From: Triglochin maritima
Taxonomy: Eukaryota > Streptophyta > Magnoliopsida > Alismatales > Juncaginaceae
Direction of reading: 5' to 3'
Length of the DNA: 64,000 nucleotides
Assembly (NCBI GenBank): GCA_963682175.1
Contig: OY821787.1
Location: 12,564,501-12,628,500, forward strand
Part shown: piece after piece, positions 1 to 10,109 of the stretch
Numbering within the stretch: position 1 is the stretch's first letter
Layout of the letters: each line of letters begins with the position of its first letter
The notes under the pieces: generated by a model
Database searches by the model: none
What the model was told of the DNA's origin: nothing
The model's input: the letters and a program-made list of their open reading frames with translations, nothing else
Translations under genes and position numbers: made by a program

Positions 1-1269
1 GGTGAAAGAGAAAAGGGTCGGTTTCCAAGTCAACCTGAGGTGAACCCTAGATCTAATAATTCATATCAATCCTATCAAGCACCTTTAGGAAATAACAACC
101 CTAGACCGGTTCAAATGGTTAATGAGGAAGGACCGTTCCAACAAATAAATGCAGTAGTGTCATTACGGTCCGGAAAACAGATTGATAATAATGTGGTAAA
201 TCCTAGAACATCTAATCAATCAAGCCATCAAGCTACCACATATGACCTAACCATTGAACCCGACGTCCAATCTGAAACGCCCAACCCACCTACTCAACCT
301 GAACCCATAGCTAAACCTGAACCTGAGCGAGTCTATGTTCCTAAAGCCCCATTCCCCAATAGACTCAAAAAGAACTCAAGTGCACAAATAGAAAAAATCT
401 TGGAAGTATTTAAGCAAGTTAAGGTGAACATTCCACTCTTAGATATGATTCAACAAATACCTGCTTATGCTAAATTCTTAAAAGATTTGTGCACTAAAAA
501 GAGAAAAACGAACGTACCAAAGAAGGCATTCTTAACTGCAAACATAAGTTCTATATTGTCCAACACATCTCCTATAAAATATAAGGATCCTGGGTGTCCC
601 ACAATTTCATGTTCAATAGGAGATACTTTTATCAACAAAGCCCTTCTAGACCTTGGTGCTAGCGTTAACCTACTCCCGTACTCTGTCTATGAGCAAATGA
701 ACCTTGGTCCACTAAAACCCTCTAGGACAACCCTTCAATTTGCTGATTGCTCTATTAAGAAACCAAGAGGTGTAGTAGAGGATGTTTTGATCAAGGTTGG
801 TGACTTCATTTACCCAGTGGATTTTGTCATACTAGACACCGCGCCTGTTGTAAATCCTAAACAACAAATCCCTGTAATTCTAGGCAGACCCTTTTTAGCC
901 ACTTCTGAAGCATTGATAAACTGTCGAAATAGGCTCATGCAATTATCTTTTGGGAACTTAAAAGCTGAATTTAATATCTTTCATGTTGATAGTGAGCCCA
1001 AAATAATATGCAATCAAAGTGATGTTGTGATGAGAGCACGTATCTATAAGATTTCTGAATCAAATAAATCATCACAAAATCAAAAAGGAAGTGAGAAAAG
1101 GAGGAGTAATTCTGCGACACACCCACCATCACTCGAGCAAATAAGAGAACCAATTTATGTGAGGGGTGTGGAACCTGTGACTCAGGACTCTCATTGCAAC
1201 ATGGGGAACAATTCAACTGGATACATACACCAACATGGTGTCATTCAATCCAGTTCTGACTATGGTTGA
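1..1269 (+). CDS. gypsy gag C-terminus plus retropepsin-like protease (partial at 5' end)
   Basis: The frame is open from base 1 to the TGA at 1267. The N-terminal part is Pro/Gln/Asn-rich, like the end of plant gypsy Gag. A conserved block (PKAPFPNRLKK, then KILEVFKQVKVNIPLLD) leads into an aspartic-protease domain with the DLGASVNLLP active-site motif; the Asp is near residue 217 counted from base 1. The flap-like region and the ILGRPFLAT motif follow, the latter typical of Athila/Tat-type proteases. The frame ends without running into RT. Gypsy-C (16924-19319) carries the same domain order. The absence of internal stops makes this the best-preserved coding frame among the three gypsy elements. 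Gag processing is inferred from the family. Confidence 0.85.
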   Translation, partial: GEREKGRFPSQPEVNPRSNNSYQSYQAPLGNNNPRPVQMVNEEGPFQQINAVVSLRSGKQIDNNVVNPRTSNQSSHQATTYDLTIEPDVQSETPNPPTQPEPIAKPEPERVYVPKAPFPNRLKKNSSAQIEKILEVFKQVKVNIPLLDMIQQIPAYAKFLKDLCTKKRKTNVPKKAFLTANISSILSNTSPIKYKDPGCPTISCSIGDTFINKALLDLGASVNLLPYSVYEQMNLGPLKPSRTTLQFADCSIKKPRGVVEDVLIKVGDFIYPVDFVILDTAPVVNPKQQIPVILGRPFLATSEALINCRNRLMQLSFGNLKAEFNIFHVDSEPKIICNQSDVVMRARIYKISESNKSSQNQKGSEKRRSNSATHPPSLEQIREPIYVRGVEPVTQDSHCNMGNNSTGYIHQHGVIQSSSDYG

Positions 1270-2153
1270 CTCTGAGCAAGTTCAACCCCTCTACCGCATT
1301 TTGACTCAGGTAATAAGTGCATTTGCTTTATATTTGCATACATTGAGGACAATGCATGATTTAGGTGTGGGGGGGTGTTTATGTATATATTTATCTATAT
1401 ATTCTGTCTTTTATTTAAAAAAAATCAATGTTTCATGACATAGCTTAAGATTGAACTGCTAAAACCCGTGTACAAATTGCATTGAGTTTTTGTTCCTTAT
1501 TATATAGTTCTGCTTGTAGAAATTATGACATAAATCTAAGTTCCAAAGAAATAACCCATTGCCCTTTAAGACATGTATGCACTTAAATTGGATGAATCAA
1601 ATCCTTGAAGTGGTTGATAAAAAGCAGAGGTTGAGGAAAATATACCGGGAAGTGTGGACTTCTAATAGCAATTAAGCCTTGAGGAAAATAAAAATAAAGG
1701 AATAAAGTGAGGAAAACAAATTTTGCAAAATGATTACAAAAGCCCAAGCCTTTGAGTCACTGGTCCGTAGGGGTATCTTGAAACCCGGTAACTTGAGTCT
1801 ACCAGCTCGGGATTATCGACCAAACTCGCTACACGAATGCAAAAAGGGTAAAAGTGTCAAAAAGCAAATGTGTTGAATCACGGAAGAAAAGAAAAAAAAT
1901 ACTCAAGGCCCAAAGCTAAAAGAATGATCCATGTCATGGTTGATCCGAATGATACTTCACCACCAGAGGAGGCGTGCAAAATAATTCAAGTGATAAACAT
2001 GTGTAGAAGGGTAGTGGTGTGAATGTTGGAGGAACAAAGACCAAGTCATATTTTTAATGAGTTAGATTTATATAATGAGCATGCAAAAATTCTTAGTGAG
2101 ATGTATAAAGTTGAGGTAGGGATATTGAGAGCTATTAATGAAACGTTGATTTA
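1270..2153 (+). other. gypsy-A non-coding 3' region with internal G-tract motif
   Basis: No coding frame is credible here. At 1341-1380 there is a motif (ATTGAGGACAATGCATGAT followed by TTAGGTGTGG and more Gs) that recurs at 11977-12018 in gypsy-B and 19621-19660 in gypsy-C. It resembles a second, internal polypurine tract about 1 kb upstream of the true one. Confidence 0.6.
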
Positions 2154-2331
2154 GGATTTTGTGGGTATATCCGCTAAAAACCCTCAGGAGACAACACTCC
2201 TCCCCCTTGGCAACAAGGAGGTTTAACGGCTTGTTGCACATGCTAAGTGCAACCGTGATTCCTACGAAAGTGAGTTAGGATTTCCCTGTTTTCATTTTTC
2301 TTATATTTTGTTTTGCTAGGGACTAGCAAAA
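2154..2331 (+). other. Conserved hairpin-forming block upstream of the gypsy-A PPT
   Basis: This block is nearly identical to 13067-13248 in gypsy-B and 20702-20882 in gypsy-C. Three potential RNA hairpins are visible: an 8-bp stem with a GCAA loop at 2202-2221 (one mismatch here); a TTGCAC/GTGCAA stem with an outer CGG/CCG at 2227-2255; and a perfect 9-bp stem with a 3-nt loop at 2311-2331, just before the PPT. A cis-acting RNA role is inferred. Confidence 0.6.
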
Positions 2332-2349
2332 TCTAGGTATGGGGGTATT
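2332..2349 (+). promoter_or_regulatory. Polypurine tract of gypsy-A (plus-strand primer site)
   Basis: The purine-rich run TAGGTATGGGGG lies directly before the LTR start at 2350. Gypsy-B has TTAGGTGTGGGG before 13268 and gypsy-C has a similar run before 20901. Confidence 0.7.
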
Positions 2350-2857
2350 TGATGCATTGCATACATTGCATCATATGTCTTTCATTTAGATTACTTTTAC
2401 ATCAATAAATGCTACTAAGGTATGTGTTTAGTCTTATTTACAGAATACAGGGACCTGAATGCAATTTACCCACATCCCGAGCATAAACGCGTACAAAAGA
2501 CTCGTTTCTATCATAAAGACCAAGTTCAAGTTTATCGGGCTTCAAATGGAAATGTATCCAAGCATAAAAGCATTCAAGACCTAATTACGAAAAGAACAAG
2601 AACTTAAGCACAAAAGTAGCCGGGGACTTAATTGCAAAAAGTCAAGGACCTAATTGCAAATCACGAGTAGCTTTTATTATTATGGAGAAAATATAAAGAA
2701 AAATCAATGTGGATCTCCAAATATATGAAGAAATTAATTCGGATCTCCAAAGATATGCAAGAATCAATCCAGATGCGCAAATGACATTGAAATCATACCA
2801 TAAACACACAGGAAAAATCCGGGTCGATTCTGAGCCAAAAAGGTGGCGATTCTGAGC

Positions 2858-2915
2858 GCAAATTGCGGCGAATCCGCCGCACCTCAAGAGCAAATTGCGG
2901 CGAATCCGCCGCACC
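2858..2915 (+). repeat. Two direct copies of a GC-rich palindrome in the gypsy-A LTR
   Basis: Two identical 26-nt units start at 2858 and 2890 (32-bp period). Each contains a 7-bp inverted repeat (TGCGGCG / CGCCGCA). They lie about 100 bp upstream of the TATA box, a position comparable to the palindromes in the B and C LTRs. Confidence 0.75.
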
Positions 2916-3000
2916 AAATTAGATTCATGCTCTAAAAATTTTACCGGTTGCGTGTTGACGCGTGTACTTTCTTATTTCATGCTTAGGTCCCTTGTATCGG

Positions 3001-3010
3001 CTATAAATAG
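3001..3010 (+). promoter_or_regulatory. TATA box of the gypsy-A LTR
   Basis: CTATAAATAG lies about 570 bp before the LTR end. Promoter function is inferred from its position and consensus. Confidence 0.6.
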
Positions 3011-3571
3011 CCCCGAGAACGATGTTGTGAGGAGTTCTTCCTTTTGTTCCATAATTTAGCAATAAAATTCTGTTTCTTTTATTTTATGTTTTTAATTTTC
3101 TTTTCTTAGTTTCTCTAGGACCCCTTCTCCCTCCCTCCATCTATGAGTTTCTAACTCTTTCCAAATGGTGGGGGTGACGGATTTAGGGTGATGAGAAGAG
3201 AAGATGTTATTATTTTAATTTCGTATTAGTATGTTTTGATTACTTGAGTTTATGTTAAATCATTTATCATGTAATGCTTTATAACTAATATGATTTATTA
3301 TAAGTTTCAGAATTCTCTAATCTAAACCCGATATCTAAACCTCCACCCAACGGAATTCACCATCTTTGTTCTTGTTTTAGTTTTATTTGTTCATGTTTCT
3401 TGCTTTAGATAATTAAAACCCAAAAATCTCAAAACCAACCAATTTAATTGTTCTCTCTCTCTCTAATCGAAAATCAAAAAATAACAATATCTCTCCCTCC
3501 TTGTGTTCGACCCGTATTTGCCACGTCTTCATTGACACCGTGCACTTGCGGTATAAATAAAATTCTCATCA

Positions 3572-4565
3572 ATACTCCAACTGTCGTATACACATTTCTC
3601 ACCTAACACCTCTTTTGGATTTGGTTTTCCGGTCGACCAAATCTCGAAAACTTCCCAGACCCATTCTTACTGGGAGTTTTCGGTCGAACCATCAACTCAT
3701 TCTGTTCGACATATTGCATTTGTTTTTATCTTGTCTAAAATCCAACACGTCAACCGGTCGACCGAAACTCTACTCACGGTCGACCAATACTTACATCATT
3801 TCCCGTCCAGTCCTACTGGTCAATTTCGGTCGAACTGGTGATCCAAACCGTTCGACCGATCACTTACGTTCTAGCCAAATTGGATCGACCGTTTGCATCT
3901 TCGCTCGACCGAACCTTGCACTGTTGCATTCTGGTCGACCGTTCGTGTCCTGAAATGTGTCCTGACACTTCCTGACTTGTGTTTTCTTGCACATCTTTTC
4001 ACCATTTCAATCCCAACGGCTAGAACTAGTTTAGAGCTTATAAATCGAGTTGAGAACACTCATACAAGTTTCACCAATCTTTCTCTAAGCTCAAATCTCA
4101 TTACTACTCTCAAATTTGCTCTAAACATTTGTGCTCACATCTTTTCACTTGAAATCACCATCCTTTGATTGCATTATTCATTTCAAGTGCTCAAGATTAG
4201 TTGCTGAAGTAATAGTCTTCATGAGTTGTACGAAGCTTCCGGAGTGAAGCTCTTCTCGGATTGTAAGAAGGTGGTCCAAGCAAGGCGAGGGTGTTCGCAA
4301 AGCTTGTGGTGTAAAGGCGTGATCTCGACCCGCAATGGAGATCGGATTAGTGGAGGACGCGAAGTTGCTCGAGTAAGAGCAACTCGTAAGAGAGGACTAG
4401 GATCCGGTGGTTGGATCCAAACCTCTATACATCCGGAGTTGTGGTTTGTTATTCTCTCTTTTATATTTATTGTCTTAGCTTTTAATTTGGCATAGTTCCT
4501 TAAACAACCTTAATTAGTCTATTCACCCCCCTTTAGACTAAGTTTAGGGGCTAGTAGATCCTACA
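3572..4565 (+). repeat. copia-1 5' LTR (3' part)
   Basis: It is closely related to 27280-28316 in the complete copia-2 LTR and ends ...GTAGATCCTACA immediately before the PBS. It carries several GGTCGACC palindromes (3632-3940) upstream of a TATA-like TTATAAATCG at 4038-4047. Confidence 0.9.
4038..4047 (+). promoter_or_regulatory. TATA-like box of the copia-1 LTR
   Basis: TTATAAATCG occupies the position of TTATAAATAG at 27789-27798 in the copia-2 LTR. Confidence 0.5.
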
Positions 4566-4567
4566 TT

Positions 4568-4580
4568 TGGTATCATAGAC
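4568..4580 (+). promoter_or_regulatory. Primer binding site, tRNA-iMet type
   Basis: TGGTATCATAGAC lies two bases after the LTR end. It matches the usual copia PBS TGGTATCAGAGC with one central difference. The same sequence is at 14228-14240 in copia-2. Confidence 0.8.
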
Positions 4581-4617
4581 TTGTTAATTGCATTTAGACA
4601 AATTCACATTTGTAGCA

Positions 4618-5060
4618 ATGGCTCAACAAAGAGAGGGATTTCACAGCGGAAGACCTCCGTTGTTCGATAGAACAAACTATGCTTATTTGAAGAAACGTAT
4701 GACCACGTTCATACATTCTTATGATGTTAAATTATGGGTGTTCTTTCAAATACCATATACACAAAACAAACCATTAGAACGCATGGATGATGATGAATTA
4801 GCCATGATTCAAATGAATGCTAAACTCATGAACATAATTATGTGTGGTTTGACCGAAGAATAATATAGTAGAATTAATGCTTGTGATTCCGCATTTGAAG
4901 CTTGACATATGTTAGAAAGTCACTTTGAAGGTTCATCATCTGTTAAGGAAACTAGGATAGATTAATTTATGTAAAAGTATGAAATGTTTGCTATGAAACT
5001 GAATGAATCCATTAACGAGATGCATACTCGCTTATTACTCTTATTACTAACTCTTTGAAG
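4618..5060 (+). pseudogene. copia-1 gag N-terminus (UBN2/Gag-polypeptide type), disrupted
   Basis: It starts MAQQREGFHSGRPPLFDRTN, the typical start of plant copia Gag, 50 bp after the PBS. An in-frame TAA follows ...CGLTEE (4861), and further stops are at 4902 and about 4963. The coding similarity stops near 5060, where the sequence jumps to the C-terminal end of integrase. The zinc knuckle, protease and most of the integrase are missing. Copia-2 carries the same stops and the same junction (14278-14720), so they predate the separation of the two copies. Confidence 0.85.
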
Positions 5061-6861
5061 AACTTTGACGAGTTAGCTTGTGTAGATAACTCCTCTCTTG
5101 ATGATGATTGCATGTATATCATTAGACATGTTTCATCACAAGAAGTTCCTCTTGAGTCTCATCAAGAGACTCCAAGTTTTCCACAAGATGACATGGAGGA
5201 ACTTCCCAAGGATTGAGCCTATAAAAAGGATCATCCGAAGGACCTTGTGATAGGAGATGTCTCTCAAGGTGTGACTACACATTCTAGAGCTTATGTAGTT
5301 TGCGACTCTTACACTTTTATCTCCAAATTAGAACCCAATAAAGTAGAACAAGCATGTAATGATGAATTTTGGTTAATGGTTATGCAAGAAGAGTTAAATC
5401 AATTTGTTCGAAATGACGTTTGGGAACTTGTTGAAAAACCAACTAATCAAACTGTTATTGGAACTAAGTGGATCTTCCGAAACAAACTTGTGAAGATGGG
5501 AATGTAGTTAGAAACAAAGGTAGACTCGTTCCTCAAGGCTACCGCCAAGAGGACGGGACAAATTTTGATGAAACTTATGCCCCCGTCCCTCGAATGGAAG
5601 TCATTCGCATGTTATTACCATATGCATTTTACATGGACATAAAATTATTTCAAATGGATGTTAAAAGTGCTTTCCTAAATGACTTTATAAATGAAGAAGT
5701 TTATGTTGCACAACCACCCGGATTTATAAATGAAACTTACCCAAACCATGTGTTTAAACTTAAGAAGGCTCTTTATGGCCTCAAAGAAGCTCCTAGAGCT
5801 TGGTATGAGAGGTTGAAGAACTTCTTAATCGACAAAGGTTTTTGTGTGGGTAAAGTGGATACCACTCTTTTTGTTAAAACTTATGATCATGATTTACTAG
5901 TGGTACAGATTTATGTTGACGATATAATATTTGGTGCAAGTAACCTGCGTCTTTGCAAAGAATTTTCCAAGTCTATGTAGAGTAAGTTCGAGATGAGCTT
6001 AATTGGTGAACTAAATTTCTTCCTAGGACTCGAAATTAAGCAAACTAAAGATGAGAACTTCATACACCAAGCAAAGTACACAAGAGAACTCTTAAAACAC
6101 TTTGGTCTTGAAGATAACAAGCCACACAACACTCCCATGAGCACTAGCACCAAGTTGGACAAAGATGAAAATGGCAAGGAGGTGGATATCAAGAAATATC
6201 GAGGTATGATAGGATCCTTGCTTTATCTTACCGCTAGTCATATGGATATTATGTTTTCCGTGTGTTTATGTGCTCGTTTTCAAGCTTGTCAAAAGAATCT
6301 CATTTCAATGCTTTAAAATGTATTTTTCGTTATCTCAAAGGATCTGAAGATTTTGGTTTATTTTACCCCAAGACTAGGGCTTTTGATCTTGTTGCTTATA
6401 GCGACGTTGACTATGCCGGTTGCATTTTAGATCGTAAAAGTACTAGTGGCATTTGCCAATTCTTGGGAAAATCGCTTGTCTTTTGGTTTAGTAAGAAACA
6501 AAATAGTGTTGCATTGTCGACAACCGAGGCCGAATACATTGCCGTCGGTTGTGCATGTCCACAAGTCTTTAGGATGAGGTAAACCCTCAAAGACTTGAAA
6601 TTTGAGTTTCAAACTACTCCTATACTTTGTGATAACACTAGTGCAATAAATCTTTCGAAAAATCCCATATTGCATTCTCGAACTAAACACATTGAGGTTA
6701 GACATCATTTTCTTAGAGATCATGCAACAAAAGAAGACATTAAGCTTGTATTTGTTCCCACAAATGATCGAATTGCGGACATCTTTACAAAACCTTTAAA
6801 CATTGATCAATTCTTTCTTATAAGACTAAATCTAGGCATGTGCAATTCGAATGACGTATAA
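5061..6861 (+). pseudogene. copia-1 pol remnant: integrase C-terminus, reverse transcriptase, RNase H
   Basis: After a piece of the integrase C-terminus the RT domain is clear: WELVEKPTNQTVIGTKWIF, then DETYAPVPRMEV, then the catalytic YVDDIIFGAS near 5911-5940. RNase H follows with STTEAEYIAVG and CDNTSAINLSKNP. A 1-nt deletion near 5488 (CTTGTGAAG against CTTGATGAAG in copia-2 and copia-3) shifts the frame. TAG at 5978 replaces CAG and TAA at 6580 replaces CAA in sister copies. Another frame break is near 6300. The product cannot be made as one protein. Confidence 0.9.
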
Positions 6862-7440
6862 CTTAGATATATCTTGCCTCTCTTTCGAAATTTGCTACTT
6901 TGTTGAGGTTTCCTTTGAAGCTATCGTGGATTTTTTGAGTGTTCTTCAAATATGTGTTCATTCAGACGTTATTCGGTCGAACCGAAATCAAGTTTCGTTT
7001 GACCGGATTACTGTACAGCAAGTAAGTTTTAAAAATTTGTGTCTTTCGGTCGACCGCAAAATTGTGTTCGTTTGACCGGTTCGTTTAGTGTGTTGATTTT
7101 AGTTTTCCCTGGTGTGTTTCGGTCGACCACTTATTTTTGCTCCGTTCGACCGTTTCTCTTCTGGTCTATCTGACTTAAGTTAACTTAAGTGTCCGGTCGA
7201 ACCAGTTTTGAGTTTCGGTCGACCGTGCATGTTTTTTGTCCAACTGATATCACCCAACAGCTTTCCTTGTTTCACACTCTTTATTCGGTCGACCGACGGT
7301 CTCTTTTTCGTCCGATCGAAAAGTGACAGTACTTCCACAGTTTTTCAAACTCCTCTTTCGGTCGACCGGTTATCTATTGTTTGTCCGACCGAAAAGCGCC
7401 AGTAGGTGCCCTGGTCTTTCACACTTTCCTCTCGGTCGAC
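6862..7440 (+). repeat. Palindrome-rich spacer after copia-1 pol
   Basis: Repeated GGTCGACC and variants (GGTCGAACC, TTGACCGG) occur from about 6975 to 7440. It is closely similar to 23938-24540 in copia-2, where the third ORF follows. No coding frame is likely. Confidence 0.8.
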
Positions 7441-7903
7441 TGATTGACATCATTTCATGCTTATATTTGTACCTTATATCCATTATCTTACACCTAAGCA
7501 ATGCTACATGATGAGTTTTATGTTTAGTTTTCAGGAATAAAGAGGTTTGAAGAGAAGAGCCATGAAAGGACCCAAAAGAAGGAAACTGGACTTAATTGTG
7601 AGACCTGAGGACCAAGATGCAATGGAGAAGGACCTGATCGTAAGACCGAAGGACCTAAGAGCAAAACAGGAAACTCCACACCATCATGAGGAGTATTTTG
7701 GCAATTCGATTTGGGTCGGAGCTCCAATAAACAAAGTAGATGCATCAAAGACCAACAAAGACCACCAGGAAAGCCCACAACCAAAACCAACTCGATCTGG
7801 ATCATATAGACCGCTAATTGGCGGTCCATATGTCTCCAGATCCGTTAAGATTTGTGCTGGGCTTGTATTAGTGTATTCTTAGTCTATTTTTGGTATTGGT
7901 TTA

Positions 7904-7914
7904 GTCCCACATCG
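7904..7914 (+). promoter_or_regulatory. USE-like element in the gypsy-B 5' LTR
   Basis: GTCCCACATCG is an exact match to RTCCCACATCG, the upstream sequence element of plant U-snRNA genes. The TATAAATA box starts 32 bp after its end. The arrangement repeats at 13752, 16845 and 21365. Confidence 0.6.
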
Positions 7915-7945
7915 GGGGATTGTCCCCGATTAGCTTTTTCCATGC

Positions 7946-7955
7946 TTATAAATAG
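7946..7955 (+). promoter_or_regulatory. TATA box of the gypsy-B 5' LTR
   Basis: TTATAAATAG, 31 bp downstream of the USE-like box. It has counterparts at 13794, 16887 and 21407. Confidence 0.65.
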
Positions 7956-8983
7956 AACTCTTCACCTTCCATTGTAATTACCCATTGCTTGGTGGCATTC
8001 TCTCTACTAAGGAGTGAGCCTTGAAGCAAAAACTCAAGGTGGAGAAGAATGCTACCTTCAATGTGAGTCATTTGTTAATAAAATAATTCTTCTAGTTTCT
8101 TTTAATCTTGTTTTGTTATGTTGCTTGTTTTGTGTGGGTTGCTTTACTTTGTTTAATCTCTTGTTTAGTAATTTTAGTATCTTAGTTAAATGTTTTCTTT
8201 ACTTAGTCTAATCAGTAGTGTAATGATTAGTGAGTAGTTCCATCCCCATTTGGGGGGTGGAGAAATATGTGATATAATCATGTAGTGTATTAAGTGTGTG
8301 TTATCTTAATCCCTTGAGCTTTAAATGATTTCCATAACCATCTAATGGGTCTCCACTCTTATCTTTGATATGCTAATGCTCTTGAATGAAGCTTAGCTTA
8401 TGCTTTGATTAGTGGATCTATTTTATGGGGAATGACAAGGTTAGGATATGGATAGGAATTAATATTGGAAACACAAGTTGTAATGTGTGAACTCTTGTTG
8501 CCTTTACCTTAGCTAATGTCTTGTATGTTTTAATGATGTAGTCTTATCTTAATTCATGTGGAGGCATAGTAGGGTCTAGTCTTTATACTTGAGTTCATTT
8601 AGCTTCATTCCAATTATTGTCTTGTATGTTTTAATGATGTAGTAAAATCTTAATTCATGTAGAGGCAAAGTTGGATGTAGTTTTATGATTTCATGCACTA
8701 CATGTTGTGAGGAGCTTAATTACACACACACACACCACACACACATCTTTATGTTCACATCATTTCTCTACCCCCTTTGGGGTTTAGTTTTTCTTGCTTC
8801 TTTTCCTTTTCCATTTGCATCTTAGTGTAGTTTAGTGTAACCAACCTTTCTTCCCTTTCTTTACCTCTCGCCTTCGCACAAACAAAGTGTCGACACACCT
8901 CCCAGTGGACAACCCGTATTTGCCACCGCTTCAACACGGCCGTGCACTTGCGGTTAAATATAAAACGAGATCAATCAAGTTTT

Positions 8984-9001
8984 TGGCGCCGTTGCCAGGG
9001 A
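8984..9001 (+). promoter_or_regulatory. Primer binding site, tRNA-Asp type
   Basis: TGGCGCCGTTGCCAGGGA follows the LTR end. It is the tRNA-Asp PBS of Athila/Tat gypsy elements with one mismatch. Gypsy-C has lost its PBS. Confidence 0.85.
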
Positions 9002-10109
9002 GGTGCTCTGTCCAGACGTTGGTTTGGATGATTCGAGGGGTTTTTAATTTTTTGTTTCTAGTTTGTTTTAGTTTGAGGGAACCTACGGATCAAGGGTAGG
9101 CTACTGGAGAAGTTTGAGGACCAGAAGCTACAAAAGGACCGCCAATCAGCGGTCTGGGACCGCCAATTGGCGGCCTGGTGAGCCTCAATTGTTCTCAAAT
9201 TTGTTCCAGTTGTTAAATTCTTCATGTTAGTTATCTGGGAGAACAATTTTGCATGCCGTGACTTCTAATTTGCTCCCAGATTTAATTTCAATCCCCTTTA
9301 ATCAACTTGGACCATAAAACTCAAAGCAAAATATTAGACTTCTTGCCATCTAGGCCATGCATCATTTGTAGACCTTGCATGCATTTGTCTTTTCTTTTCT
9401 TTACATTTTGTTGTTGATTGCTGGCGTGAGGTACGTGCACCCGAATCTCTCATTCATGCAGGTTTCGATCATGCATTAGTTAGTAAGGTGCATTGGGACA
9501 AGAGTGAGTTGAGCGTTTTGATTGGAGCGATTGATTGCTAGATCTAGGATCAAAACGCTACTAAGGAGGGGTTGTCTCATAAAAGATAAGGTGGGGGATT
9601 TCATCACCCCTTCCTTGGCCCCGAAAATCACTCTTAATAAAGCCTTAACTAAAAGCAAGTAGACATTGGCCCTAAGGAATTCGGACGCACTAGGAGAGTA
9701 ATCTAGTCGAGACCGTCATGACCTGATCGGCGTTGCCTACCTTGTCGATAGTAGGAGGTACTGGATCTCCGGATCTGGTATCACTTGCTGGGCATTGTGG
9801 TCCTCGTTGTAGGGAGGTGAGGCGTGTCGAGGCTAGTGACCTCGAAGTTAGGCGTCGTCTAGCTTAAGGACCCATTGCCTTACATTGTTTGAGTCGTGCT
9901 TGCTAGTCAGGCTTCTACCTGACCCCATTACCCACGCTAGCTCTAGGATTCTTCCCTTCTCCTCTGAGTCATCTTCTTCTCACTTTCTTCTACGTTATAG
10001 TATCCTCCCCTTTACACTCTCTGGTAGCGTTTTAGGGTCGAGTCGAGCACTTTTTGCGAGCTTGGCCTCGTGGTGGTGAGAGTGATCGACTCGAGAGTTC
10101 TTTGTTGAG
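9002..10109 (+). other. gypsy-B leader, no clear gene
   Basis: About 1.1 kb lies between the PBS and the gag-like ORF. Two copies of the GACCGCCAAT...GCGGTC palindrome are at 9137-9154 and 9158-9175. An inverted repeat (GAGCGTTTTGAT near 9509 and ATCAAAACGCT near 9549) could form a hairpin. No frame resembles the Gag capsid domain, which this element appears to lack. Confidence 0.5.

Larger units (their letters stand above)
1..3571 (+). mobile_element. gypsy-A: 3' part of a non-autonomous Ty3-gypsy (Athila/Tat-like) element
   Basis: The window opens inside a gag-protease reading frame. This is followed by about 1.1 kb of non-coding sequence, a polypurine tract and an LTR that starts TGATGCATTG and ends CTCATCA. 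No RT, RNase H or integrase lies between the protease and the LTR, so the element is non-autonomous in its visible part. The 3' flank (ATACTCCAAC from 3572) continues a copia LTR that is uninterrupted at 27280, which shows that gypsy-A inserted into copia-1. The predicted 5-bp target duplication is ATACT; the left copy is outside the window. Confidence 0.85.
2350..3571 (+). repeat. 3' LTR of gypsy-A (1222 bp)
   Basis: It begins TGATGCATTG after the PPT and ends ...TAAAATTCTCATCA at the return to copia LTR sequence. The last part (CCCGTATTTGCCAC... CGTGCACTTGCGGT) matches the ends of the B and C LTRs, while the rest is different, so this is a related but separate family. A TATA box (CTATAAATAG) is at 3001-3010. 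Confidence 0.8.
3572..7440 (+). mobile_element. copia-1: Sirevirus-type Ty1-copia element, decayed and internally deleted
   Basis: It contains the last 994 bp of a copia LTR, a tRNA-Met-like PBS, the start of gag, and an internal jump to the integrase C-terminus. RT and RNase H follow, then a spacer rich in GGTCGACC palindromes. It is broken at 7440 by gypsy-B. The first part of the 5' LTR must lie left of gypsy-A, outside the window. Its third ORF and 3' LTR are missing, lost at the gypsy-B/copia-2 junction. Confidence 0.85.
7441..8973 (+). repeat. 5' LTR of gypsy-B (1533 bp)
   Basis: It starts TGATTGACATC and ends ...CGTGCACTTGCGG... AACGAGATCA, ten bases before the PBS. It contains a near-palindromic GACCGCTAATTGGCGGTC (7809-7826), a USE-like box, a TATA box and a CA microsatellite (about 8722-8747). 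Confidence 0.9.

Noticed and set aside
8722..8747. CA-repeat considered as a functional element
   Set aside because: It is a short dinucleotide microsatellite in the gypsy-B LTR. The truncated 3' LTR lacks this part, so conservation cannot be judged.
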